A stretch of 64,000 bases of DNA from Bacteroidales bacterium. GTDB taxonomy: Bacteria > Bacteroidota > Bacteroidia > Bacteroidales > UBA12077. Positions 1 to 8,124 of this stretch are shown piece by piece. The notes under the pieces are model-generated. The model saw only the letters and a program-made list of their open reading frames with translations, made no database searches and was not told where the DNA came from. The DNA lies in NCBI GenBank assembly GCA_013138975.1, contig WTBR01000057.1:62001-126000 (forward strand), written 5' to 3'. Numbering within the stretch: position 1 is the first letter of the stretch; the number at the start of each line of letters is the position of its first letter. The translations under genes and the position numbers were made by a program.

Positions 1-1723
1 CAATGATATAGTAAGTATATTCTTTACCGGGTTTAACCGTTTTATCTAAATAAGTTGATGTAATGTTTTCACCTTTACCCAAGGATTCAAGCACAACAGT
101 AAGTGAATCTGTTTCTGATTTTCGGAAGATATGATGATAAACAACATCGCTACTTGAACTATTAACCCACGTAATTTCAGGCTTAGTTTTAACATCGGCA
201 ATATTTTTTATTACAGGTGAAACAGGAGGTATAATGTCGGGGCGTGTGATAGAAAGCATCTCTGAAAAACCGGATTGGTTTTGTCTTTCGTCAATGGCCC
301 TTACTTTATAATGTATTTTTTTAGTAAGTGTTTTTAGGTTAATGCTATCAGCAAAAGTTGTATCAAGAATTTCTGCAGATGAGATTAACATGAACTCGAA
401 CCTAGGATTATTTGCCCGGTAAACCCTATATCCATAAATATCTTCATCGGTGTTTGCTTTCCAGGAAAGTGTTACTTTTCCTGTTGTATCAATTTTTCCT
501 GAGAAATATTGTGGTGGAGCAGGAGGAAAGCTATCTACACGCTCACAATAAGTTCTTAGCGGCGATAGTTTTTCTGTTTTATCACTATAAACCGAAATTA
601 AATAATAATTAGTGAAACTTGGAGTACTATCTTTATATTCTCTTGATTTTGGTTCTTTACCATTGTAAATCAGTGTTTTCTTTCCGCTTGGTTTTTTCGA
701 ACGATAAATGTTAAAACCTGTAATGTAATCGTTCATTTTCTCGGGATAATCCCAGTAGAGTTTTACAAAATTGTTATTGATAACTTCGTTTGTAACAATA
801 ACAGGAGCATTTTTTAAAGGTAGAGTACCCTTACCAAAAATAGAATCGGATGCTGGGCCAACTTCTCCAAATGTACTTATTCCTTTTATCCTGTAATAAG
901 CGGTTGATTTATTGTCGAGCAGGGTATCTATTTTATACATGTAATGGGGATTAATTCCTTTATCTGCTACCTGAACAGTTGCATTTTCGCTAATGCGTTT
1001 AAAGTTTTTACCGCCATCTGTAGATTTTTCGACAATATAGCTGTTGTATATATGTTTCAAATAGAGAATGTTCCATGAAAGATTTACCTCTTTGTCTCCC
1101 CATTCCGCAGCTAATTCAATAGGTTTTGGTAATGGCTGATATTCTGATAAACCTGTAAAATAAAATGCGGTATCTACAGCCAATGAATCGGGACAGTTGA
1201 TATACACTTTGTATAAGTATTTTTCTTTGGGTAGGGCAGTTTTGTCTGTAAAGTAAAGGCCGGAAAGTTTAGCCGTGTGTAAGGATTGGTCAGCAGCATA
1301 TAAAGCAAAACTAAAACGATGCTTTTCTTCTTTATATTTTTTATAGGCAATATGTGGATTTCCACCAACAGAAACTCCTTCTAAAACAGAACCGTAAATA
1401 CACTCGGCAGCAATACCCACGTATTTATCATCGGCATATTTTTCCCATGTTTCTATTGCAGCCGGCTTTAATGGTTGTTGGTTTAATATTGTTTCCGGTA
1501 TTACTTTCGGTATTTTTTTACCTTGTAAAAGCGTATAGCGTTTTACTATATATCCGTAGGTATTACCTAAACGCCACGTACTTGAATTTGTGGGAGCCCA
1601 ACGTAATAAAACAGAATCCTTTCGAGGACTTGCAATTAATTTCACACTGCTTTTTTGGGCTTGTGTTGGGTTTATGAATAATACAATACTTAGTATTGCA
1701 ATGAATATTGTTCTTTTAAGCAT
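1..1723 (-). CDS. Fibronectin type III repeat secreted protein (3' end outside window)
   Basis: A minus-strand reading frame is open from an ATG at 1723 to the left edge without a stop (574 codons visible). It starts with a clear signal peptide (MLKRTIFIAILSIVLF, then a likely cut after PTQAQ). The rest translates into repeated fibronectin type III-like modules, with phrases such as VNLSWNILY, VKLYWDYPE, VTLSWKANTDEDIYGYRVYR and FNIYRSKKPSG. The N-terminal part (about residues 25-190) is a different beta-rich segment. It is probably an exported, cell-surface or periplasmic scaffold protein. It has the same orientation as the toxin-like operon at 2700-22771, so it may once have been its last gene, now separated by a RAYT element. 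Its 3' end and any sorting signal are outside the window. Function is inferred only from the fold. Confidence 0.8.
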   Translation of the reverse strand, partial: MLKRTIFIAILSIVLFINPTQAQKSSVKLIASPRKDSVLLRWAPTNSSTWRLGNTYGYIVKRYTLLQGKKIPKVIPETILNQQPLKPAAIETWEKYADDKYVGIAAECIYGSVLEGVSVGGNPHIAYKKYKEEKHRFSFALYAADQSLHTAKLSGLYFTDKTALPKEKYLYKVYINCPDSLAVDTAFYFTGLSEYQPLPKPIELAAEWGDKEVNLSWNILYLKHIYNSYIVEKSTDGGKNFKRISENATVQVADKGINPHYMYKIDTLLDNKSTAYYRIKGISTFGEVGPASDSIFGKGTLPLKNAPVIVTNEVINNNFVKLYWDYPEKMNDYITGFNIYRSKKPSGKKTLIYNGKEPKSREYKDSTPSFTNYYLISVYSDKTEKLSPLRTYCERVDSFPPAPPQYFSGKIDTTGKVTLSWKANTDEDIYGYRVYRANNPRFEFMLISSAEILDTTFADSINLKTLTKKIHYKVRAIDERQNQSGFSEMLSITRPDIIPPVSPVIKNIADVKTKPEITWVNSSSSDVVYHHIFRKSETDSLTVVLESLGKGENITSTYLDKTVKPGKEYTYYII

Positions 1724-1734
1724 TAAATTCACTT

Positions 1735-1812
1735 ATTTTATATTTGTCTGACAATTATTTTTTTACTCTTATTTTTTAAAATGCAGGTGCAGAAATCATT
1801 TCCGAGCCTTTT
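1735..1812 (-). repeat. Fossil 5' end of a RAYT element
   Basis: Bases 1735-1753 are identical to 2521-2539, the first codons and start of the intact RAYT gene. The match continues, with small changes, through the T-rich leader and into a palindrome (GGTGCAGAAATCATTTCCGAGCC) matching the one at 2571-2593. The RAYT start codon is TTG here instead of ATG, and the frame is lost after about six codons. This is a decayed second copy of the transposase gene start, lying directly upstream of the fibronectin gene that begins at 1723. Confidence 0.65.
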
Positions 1813-1864
1813 TTTTACTACTTCAACTTTTATTCTTTTCAATTCACTTTAATTTACATTGAAC

Positions 1865-1960
1865 GCCCGGATTGCAAATCCGCGCGAGCTGGTTACTATA
1901 TCTCCTTAATGTTAAGATAGATCTCAATAGCTCCGCTGGCGCGGATTTGCAATCCGTGTC
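1865..1960. repeat. Inverted pair of REP palindromes downstream of RAYT
   Basis: Two copies of a 30-base REP-like unit face each other. The copy at 1866-1895 reads CCCGGATTGCAAATCCGCGC in its core. The copy at 1930-1959 carries the same core on the other strand (ACACGGATTGCAAATCCGCG). Each unit is a hairpin (CGGATT-gc-AATCCG) followed by GCGCGAGCTGG or a variant. The pair sits just past the stop codon of the transposase at 1971, as expected for a BIME-type REP pair served by a RAYT. Confidence 0.75.
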
Positions 1961-1970
1961 TTCTATCTTT

Positions 1971-2540
1971 TCACCCATATGTTATTAACTTTTGATCCAA
2001 CAAACAAACGTCTATATAACTATCTATATCAGCATAATTTCTTGCTGAACTAAAAATATAATCCTCAGGCTTTTCAACAATTAAATCTTCAACAGGATTT
2101 TGATGAATATAATTCAATTTTTCATATAAAAATTTTTTGCTAAAAATCACCTTTGCCTGACTTCCATCTTGCCATACTTTAAATTTTTGTTCCCTTTTTA
2201 AATGTTCACAAGCATCTGAAAACAATTTTAATAACCACTCTCTTCTGCTTTCCGGCTCTTCTGTAATTAATTGAATAATTTTCTTTGATGTAAATTTTTT
2301 AAAATCTCTTAATATGTCCGATAAATTGAATCCATCATCTGCTTTGCAAATCATATGTAAATGACTTGGCATTAAACAATAAGCAAAAATAATTAAGCCT
2401 TTATTCTGTTGACAATACTTTAACGAATTCAGCATCATTAATTTTTGTTCTTTTCGTGTAAAAACATCCACCCAACCAACAGTTGTTAATGTTACAAAGT
2501 AGGCTTTATCGTTATCTCGTATTTTATATTTGTCTGACAT
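1971..2540 (-). CDS. REP-associated tyrosine transposase (RAYT, IS200-like Y1 family)
   Basis: 189 residues, the usual length of a RAYT. The Y1 transposase motifs are visible: the HUH-type metal-binding motif MPSHLHMIC (about residues 56-64) and the C-terminal NYIHQNPVE segment that follows the catalytic tyrosine region in this family. RAYTs are single-strand DNA nucleases that cut at REP hairpins and help spread them. Here the gene is surrounded by matching REP units at 1865-1960, 2571-2593, 2650-2680 and 8065-8094. It interrupts the run between the immunity-like gene (2700-3338) and the fibronectin gene (1-1723). The ATG at 2540 is the natural start. The family call is firm; current activity is unknown. 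Confidence 0.9.
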   Translation of the reverse strand: MSDKYKIRDNDKAYFVTLTTVGWVDVFTRKEQKLMMLNSLKYCQQNKGLIIFAYCLMPSHLHMICKADDGFNLSDILRDFKKFTSKKIIQLITEEPESRREWLLKLFSDACEHLKREQKFKVWQDGSQAKVIFSKKFLYEKLNYIHQNPVEDLIVEKPEDYIFSSARNYADIDSYIDVCLLDQKLITYG

Positions 2541-2570
2541 TTACTTTTTTACTCTTATTTTTTTAACGTT

Positions 2571-2593
2571 GGCGCGGAAATATTTTCCGTGCC
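2571..2593. repeat. Palindrome in the RAYT leader
   Basis: GGCGCGGAAATATTTTCCGTGCC is a near-perfect hairpin about 30 bases upstream of the RAYT start. A degenerate copy is present at 1786-1808 in the fossil RAYT end. It has the same outer shape as the REP units (GCACGG / CCGCGC) with a different inner stem. Confidence 0.6.
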
Positions 2594-2649
2594 TTTTATA
2601 CTTTTTAAATCTATTAAACTCTGCCCTTTTACTTCTTTCTCTTAACATT

Positions 2650-2680
2650 TGCACGGATTACAAATCCGCGCGAGCTGGGG
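2650..2680 (+). repeat. REP unit upstream of RAYT
   Basis: TGCACGGATTACAAATCCGC followed by GCGAGCTGGGG. It matches the REP units at 1866-1895, 1930-1959 (other strand) and 8066-8095, and lies between the immunity-like gene stop (2700) and the RAYT leader. Confidence 0.7.
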
Positions 2681-2699
2681 CTCATCTGGGGAATTTTTT

Positions 2700-3338
2700 T
2701 TACAAATAATCAAAATAATTGAATTCTTCAATAGATATTTGTTCTTCACCCATTACATCATATTCGATAGTTTGATTATTATAACTTACATATGATATTC
2801 TCTTTTCTAATAGCCATGTTTTCCTTTGTTTATTATAGTTAAAAACCAAAGTGTAAGTTTCCATAGCATCAATTGCAAATTCTATTTCTATCTGATTTTT
2901 TTTATAATAAATTCCTCTTAAAGGATTCTCATCATATTTATCCATTATTTCTTTTAAATTAGAATCCAATTTTCTATAGCGCTCTATTGAATAGTCTTTG
3001 AAATAGATAGGATATAAATTATGAAATAATCTTGCTAAATGAAAAGAGCTATCGCTATGCTGAAAGTAGATTGCCACAAAAATGCTATCTCCATCCCTTA
3101 AAGTTTCTTTATTGTAATCAAATACGAAATCTTTTAACCCATCATTGTTTAAGTCTAATGGTTTTTGGATATAACTAACGACATAACCATCGGGAATAAA
3201 AATATTTTTTGGAATTGGTATATCAGATTTAAACACCGTTTTTATAGCGCATGTTTCATTTTGACTATAGGAGCTTAAGGTTAAAGTGAATAAGGATAAA
3301 ATAATAATTAGTTTGTTCATTGTGATTGTTTTACTCAT
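2700..3338 (-). CDS. Small exported protein, candidate periplasmic immunity protein
   Basis: 212 residues with a signal peptide (hydrophobic stretch LIIILSLFTLTLSS, likely cut near SYSQ). The ATG at 3338 overlaps the stop of the preceding 1568-residue gene by 8 bases, which suggests coupled translation. An ATG at 3320 is an alternative start giving a tighter signal peptide. The mature part has a calcium-loop-like phrase (LDLNNDGLKDFVF, about residues 62-74) and an acidic C-terminus, and matches no enzyme family I recognise. Small exported proteins directly behind a polymorphic toxin gene are usually immunity proteins. Since the toxin-like domain upstream should cut peptidoglycan or a related glycan, a periplasmic inhibitor makes sense. 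This role is inferred from position and export signal only. Confidence 0.6.
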   Translation of the reverse strand: MSKTITMNKLIIILSLFTLTLSSYSQNETCAIKTVFKSDIPIPKNIFIPDGYVVSYIQKPLDLNNDGLKDFVFDYNKETLRDGDSIFVAIYFQHSDSSFHLARLFHNLYPIYFKDYSIERYRKLDSNLKEIMDKYDENPLRGIYYKKNQIEIEFAIDAMETYTLVFNYNKQRKTWLLEKRISYVSYNNQTIEYDVMGEEQISIEEFNYFDYL

Positions 3339-6300
3339 TACAAAGATTAATTTTATATATATCTAAAGAAATTCTGTTATATTGAATTTGGCGTTTATCC
3401 AAACCATGACTTCCACCATTTACATCATAAGTTACCTGGGGGCAAGTTTGACTATTTATTTTACCAACTCCCTCTTGATATTTCATAATTTTATTATATC
3501 TAAAGTGAAAATATGCAACTGCAGAATAGATGATATCCTTTTCCTTTGAGCTAACATCATTATAATTTTTCTCCCAATCAAAACTTTCACCTTTAAAAAT
3601 TAAATTTGCTTGTTCGCTAGTACCTTTGTATATGCTTCTTCCCGTAAGCTGAATCGCTCCCCGTCCTCTATATTTGGAACCATCTTTACTACTCAACCCT
3701 TTATTTCCATTAGTTTCAGAATATATTACGTTAAAGAATTTAGCACTTACATTTTCACGTTCATCTTTAGGGACAGAATACTTTGTATAAATACCTTTTT
3801 CATCATCTTTCACCTTTCTACAGTTAGGGTTCCCTGTTGGTATTTTTATAGTATTTTCCCCTTTAGTGTATGTTTTGTAATTAAGACCTATTTGATCTCC
3901 ATTCTTTTTATCATTTTTCAACACTCTGGTATAAAAATAGTCTAAATGGTTATTATCATCAAAAAAGGATTGTTTCATAAGAACATTTTGAACATCTACT
4001 TTTGTTGAATGCCAATCTAAAGCTCCATCAAATGAATATCCAGCTCCTTCAATATATTTAGTGAAACCAACAGATTCAATATAAACTTGAGAGAAGAAAT
4101 GTACATGCATCTTACATGTATTAAAGCCACCTAATTTTAAAGCTTTATTAAACAAATCTACATGGCTCTGTGTCAAATTTTTATTGTTAGGAAAAATTTC
4201 TTGTAATCGAGTTAAAGTAACTGTTAAATCACGTCCACAATTCTGACAACAAAATCCAGAAGTACAATTTGTTACTACAGCTTTTGATTTATCAATCCAA
4301 TGCCCTTCTATTTCATCTTCAACGACACCTTTAACTTTAATAAAATTGCCACATGATTTATAACCAATAAACTCACTAGATTTTTTGTACGTTTCTTTAG
4401 TTTGCTTTTCTGAATATGGAAGAGGTATCGCTTGATAATCTTCAATCAATTTCCAGTTTAACTCTTTCTTTAAAGTTTTTACTTGAGTTAGATTATTTAA
4501 TGATGTATACTCTATTCTTTGAGTTGTCTTAATTTTGATTTTTGCAACATCATTGTTTTTATCATCTTTTACTTTATCTAAGATTGAAACTTGTGTGCCT
4601 TTTGCTAAGCTGTTAGATTCTTCTGTTGGCTTAATAGCTTTGTATGGTGACTCCTTTTGTCTAAACCATGCATCATTGTCAGTTACAAAATAATCATAAG
4701 TTAAGCTTTCGTCAATTTCGATTAATATTCCCAAAAACTTCAACCATTTTTCTGCAGCTAAAACATCATATCTTCCACTTATTTGAATTATAAGAGAAGG
4801 TTTTGACTTGCCATTTTCGTATAATGATAAAATCCAGTAATTACGGCCTTCGTTAACATCTACATATAAATGCTTCAAGTTTTCTGCTATTGATAAATCA
4901 TCAATTCTACTAACCGCTACTTTAGTAAAAATTTTATTTAATGTAGTTGATTCACCCTGTCCATATATTGCAACATTGAAATCATAATCGTTGAACGTAC
5001 ATTTAACGATATAAACTTTGTTTTGCTGGGCATTAATTTTAGAAATTTTTGCACCCGCTGGTGCGTCTTGAATAGCTTCAATAATGTCAAGTAAAACATC
5101 GCTGCTTTTTCTTGCACGTATTTCCCATTTTTTCACCCATTCTTTTTCTTCATCTGTTAGTTCCGCTAGATCGCTGTCATCAAACTCAGGGGCAAAATTA
5201 GAAGTTTCTCCTTCTTGAATTTTATCATAGTATTCAGTATTTAGAGTATAATTCTTACTATAAACTTTGTTAAAAAGGACTTCGTATTTTTTTCCGAGCA
5301 CTTCATGTATATACTCCCCTTCACTTTCATCCTGCAACCAACCAAACAACATTTTATCTGGCGACTGAACTAATTCCCACTGGTGTTTCCATAAGTCTGT
5401 ACCACCCTTATAGTCCATTAGGTTTTGGGTAGTGTGCTCAGTAGCAATAAAATTATCAGGGCTAAAGGTGTGCCATAGGTTAAATGCACCATGACCTAAC
5501 TCATGTGCAATAATATTATCATTTGGGTTATCATATATAAAACCTATTTGTCTTTGCAGTGGCATGTAACCAGCAATACTATTTTCCTTAAATGTTACAT
5601 TTTCTACAAAGAACAAATAATATGCATTATTTTCTAATTTACTTACTTTATCTTCAAATGTATTTACTATAGTTCGTTGGTCTTTATTATAAACAGAGAT
5701 GGCGGAAGTTCCACCATGAGTCATGTTGGTTTCTTCGAAAACAATATCAGATAAATTTCCAAGTTTAGTTACTTGCCAAGAGGTAACAGCTTGAGAATAT
5801 ACTGTATTTAAAACTTCCTGCAAACTTGTTTCGTCGGGAGTTGCAGCTCCATTTACCGAAACTATATAAAGTTGTTTGGCTTGTTCGTCAAAACTCAGTA
5901 CGTTTAATTTGCCGGCAATTTTTTCTATGGTATCATTAATAACTTGATATGCATACAGAGCTACATCCGAACCATTAGAAGATCCTCTTAAAGTTATATC
6001 TTCACCTGTCTTAATAGCAGGTATACCCATTTCATCTTTAAAAATAATATTGTTTCCGGAGTTAGACACCCCTACAATATCGGTACTAAAACTGGCTATA
6101 CTTTTATAAGCAGGTTTATATCCATTATTAAAGCTTGGGTATTTACTCTGTAAGCCAATTTTTTCTTCATTGTACTGATCGAAACCGTACTTTTGGATCT
6201 CATTGGCGTTAAAATTAACTGTAATGTTTTCTGAAAGATTATTTTCTTCTTTTTCTTCGTTATAATCGTCTACTGCACCATCATTTCCTCCACCGGTATT

Positions 6301-8037
6301 GTTGTACTCATCAAGACCCATTACTTCGCCATCGCTAGTTACTACATACTCTTCACCATCTTCGCCTTCAATAAGTGTTTCTTCAATATCATCAACATCA
6401 TCACTTATAACAATTTCCGAAGTATTTCCATTTTCATCTACAACGACAGCAATTACCGAATCACCTTCATTTACATAAATAGTTGTAATGGTTTCATCAA
6501 TTGTTAAGGTATCATCTATCTGTATATCGGTTGTAAGAGTTGTAATAACACCTGCCAAGCTATCTAAATAATCTATGGTAGCATCTACATCAACCAGAAA
6601 CTGGGGATTGTAAACGCTTTCAAAGTCCATATTAACAATAACATCATCGGTATTTACTTGTAAATCCCAATAATTACAAATGAATTTCAGTTTCCAAATT
6701 TCGGCCCAAAATAAAAATATTCCTTTATATACTCCGTTACCTTGATCTTCAACCGTTTTTAATATGAATCGAGATGTTCCTGTTTTATTTATAATTGTAT
6801 CACCCGGCTGAAGATCGTTACGTATGTCAAAATTTTGCAGTTCAACATCAGGTATATCATCATCACAAACACAGTCAGGACAATCGGCAGTATCTGGTGG
6901 TTCAGGCGTAGGAATACTTAATGTTTTCCATTCGGAGAAATCACTTTTTGAATCAGGGTCACCATCACAAACTGCTTGCACACGCATTTCGTAAGTAGCC
7001 CCATAATCAAGATCAAAAAACTCAGCTTTATTTTCATAGGACTCACTATTAGCCATCCAGTTTGTTTTAGGATTTCGCATTTCGACATTGAAAGATGTAT
7101 GATTATCTTCAGGATTCCAGGAAAAAAGACCATTTTTACCTCTATGCGAACTCGTTAAATCTGTAATACTATCGCAAGCAGCTTTATATATGAAAGTTCT
7201 TATCTCGCTATGGCCATTTTGTTCGAAAGGAACAAAACCACTAAGATCAGAGGCCGTAACTCTCCATGCATATTGCATTCCGGCCTTCATTAGTAAATTG
7301 GTTGGATAAAGGGAATATAATTTATTGAAATCAGTATGTTCGTGAAAAATGGGCATTGAAGCAGCCACAACGTTTGGATTGATTCCCGGCACATGCATTT
7401 CCCACATTTCAAATTTATATTGAATGGTATTAGCCGAAACAGGACTTCCCACATTGCTTGATAACCAAGAGAATGTTAGTGGCATTCCTTTGAACTGACC
7501 CATTTGAGCATTGTTCTCAGGCAATTTTAAAACCGGTGGTTTTCCTAAGGCAATCCATGCTGTAGCTGTTCCCAGATTAGAAATTACACGATTTGTATTA
7601 AAATGTAAAACTTCAACTGAAAATCTATAAAAACCTTCAGGTAATTGACCTGTGCGATTATATGCCTCTTTGCTGTATCCTTTAAAAATTAAGTTGTTAA
7701 TGTTGAAATAATCTGTTAGATCGTTTCCAAATAAGATACTGGTAGATCCACCGTCAATATAAATAGGAGTGGTGGCAATTGTTGCCGGGTTCTCAATAGT
7801 TACTCCTGTTGTTTCTAATTTAATTCGAAGTTTAATAGGGAGATTAGAGATATTCAGGTCGTTTATATGAATAGTAATCATTAATTTCTGTGAACCAAAT
7901 TTGCTATAATCACTTAAATTAAGCGAATAGGGAGGAGATAAGGTCGGAGTTACAAAAACAGGATAATTGCTTTGAGCATTTACTGATGATAGTAAAACCT
8001 GGAAAATGAAATATATAAATAAAAAGATTCTGCGCAT
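3331..8037 (-). CDS. Polymorphic-toxin-like secreted protein: TANFOR/FN3, zincin protease, C-terminal GH19 domain
   Basis: 1568 residues with a signal peptide. Residues about 25-270 resemble the Bacteroidetes TANFOR-type N-terminus (VTPTLSPPYSLNLSDY near residue 30, then a long beta-rich segment ending in FSWLSSN). A fibronectin-like segment follows (about 290-375), then an acidic linker rich in Asp/Glu. A metalloprotease motif HELGHGAFNLWH lies at 845-856, followed by NLMDYKGGTDLW; this could release the C-terminus by proteolysis. The C-terminal 250-330 residues look like glycoside hydrolase family 19: FFSQVYIESVGF (1314-1325, with Glu1321 at the usual catalytic position) and YRGRGAIQLTGRSIY (1456-1470). 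GH19 enzymes cut chitin or peptidoglycan glycan strands. The gene is followed by an overlapping small exported gene. Toxin function is inferred; the protease and GH19 motifs are seen directly. No T9SS C-terminal sorting domain is visible. Confidence 0.75.
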   Translation of the reverse strand: MRRIFLFIYFIFQVLLSSVNAQSNYPVFVTPTLSPPYSLNLSDYSKFGSQKLMITIHINDLNISNLPIKLRIKLETTGVTIENPATIATTPIYIDGGSTSILFGNDLTDYFNINNLIFKGYSKEAYNRTGQLPEGFYRFSVEVLHFNTNRVISNLGTATAWIALGKPPVLKLPENNAQMGQFKGMPLTFSWLSSNVGSPVSANTIQYKFEMWEMHVPGINPNVVAASMPIFHEHTDFNKLYSLYPTNLLMKAGMQYAWRVTASDLSGFVPFEQNGHSEIRTFIYKAACDSITDLTSSHRGKNGLFSWNPEDNHTSFNVEMRNPKTNWMANSESYENKAEFFDLDYGATYEMRVQAVCDGDPDSKSDFSEWKTLSIPTPEPPDTADCPDCVCDDDIPDVELQNFDIRNDLQPGDTIINKTGTSRFILKTVEDQGNGVYKGIFLFWAEIWKLKFICNYWDLQVNTDDVIVNMDFESVYNPQFLVDVDATIDYLDSLAGVITTLTTDIQIDDTLTIDETITTIYVNEGDSVIAVVVDENGNTSEIVISDDVDDIEETLIEGEDGEEYVVTSDGEVMGLDEYNNTGGGNDGAVDDYNEEKEENNLSENITVNFNANEIQKYGFDQYNEEKIGLQSKYPSFNNGYKPAYKSIASFSTDIVGVSNSGNNIIFKDEMGIPAIKTGEDITLRGSSNGSDVALYAYQVINDTIEKIAGKLNVLSFDEQAKQLYIVSVNGAATPDETSLQEVLNTVYSQAVTSWQVTKLGNLSDIVFEETNMTHGGTSAISVYNKDQRTIVNTFEDKVSKLENNAYYLFFVENVTFKENSIAGYMPLQRQIGFIYDNPNDNIIAHELGHGAFNLWHTFSPDNFIATEHTTQNLMDYKGGTDLWKHQWELVQSPDKMLFGWLQDESEGEYIHEVLGKKYEVLFNKVYSKNYTLNTEYYDKIQEGETSNFAPEFDDSDLAELTDEEKEWVKKWEIRARKSSDVLLDIIEAIQDAPAGAKISKINAQQNKVYIVKCTFNDYDFNVAIYGQGESTTLNKIFTKVAVSRIDDLSIAENLKHLYVDVNEGRNYWILSLYENGKSKPSLIIQISGRYDVLAAEKWLKFLGILIEIDESLTYDYFVTDNDAWFRQKESPYKAIKPTEESNSLAKGTQVSILDKVKDDKNNDVAKIKIKTTQRIEYTSLNNLTQVKTLKKELNWKLIEDYQAIPLPYSEKQTKETYKKSSEFIGYKSCGNFIKVKGVVEDEIEGHWIDKSKAVVTNCTSGFCCQNCGRDLTVTLTRLQEIFPNNKNLTQSHVDLFNKALKLGGFNTCKMHVHFFSQVYIESVGFTKYIEGAGYSFDGALDWHSTKVDVQNVLMKQSFFDDNNHLDYFYTRVLKNDKKNGDQIGLNYKTYTKGENTIKIPTGNPNCRKVKDDEKGIYTKYSVPKDERENVSAKFFNVIYSETNGNKGLSSKDGSKYRGRGAIQLTGRSIYKGTSEQANLIFKGESFDWEKNYNDVSSKEKDIIYSAVAYFHFRYNKIMKYQEGVGKINSQTCPQVTYDVNGGSHGLDKRQIQYNRISLDIYKINLCNE

Positions 8038-8064
8038 ATTTTCTTTTTTTTCTTGTTAGCTTGT

Positions 8065-8094
8065 TGCACGCATTGCAAATGCGCGCTAGCTGTG
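8065..8094 (+). repeat. REP unit with compensatory stem change
   Basis: TGCACGCATTGCAAATGCGC then GCTAGCTGTG. It matches the REP units around the RAYT, but the stem pair GGATT/AATCC is replaced by GCATT/AATGC, so both arms changed together and pairing is kept. It lies in the 87-base gap between the 1568- and 2644-residue genes. Confidence 0.65.
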
Positions 8095-8124
8095 AGACTT
8101 AAGCTCAATTTCTATTTTTATTAC

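Noticed and set aside
412..1677. Short frames on both strands between 412 and 1677
   Set aside because: They lie within the long open minus-strand fibronectin frame (1-1723), which has a signal peptide and clear domain content.
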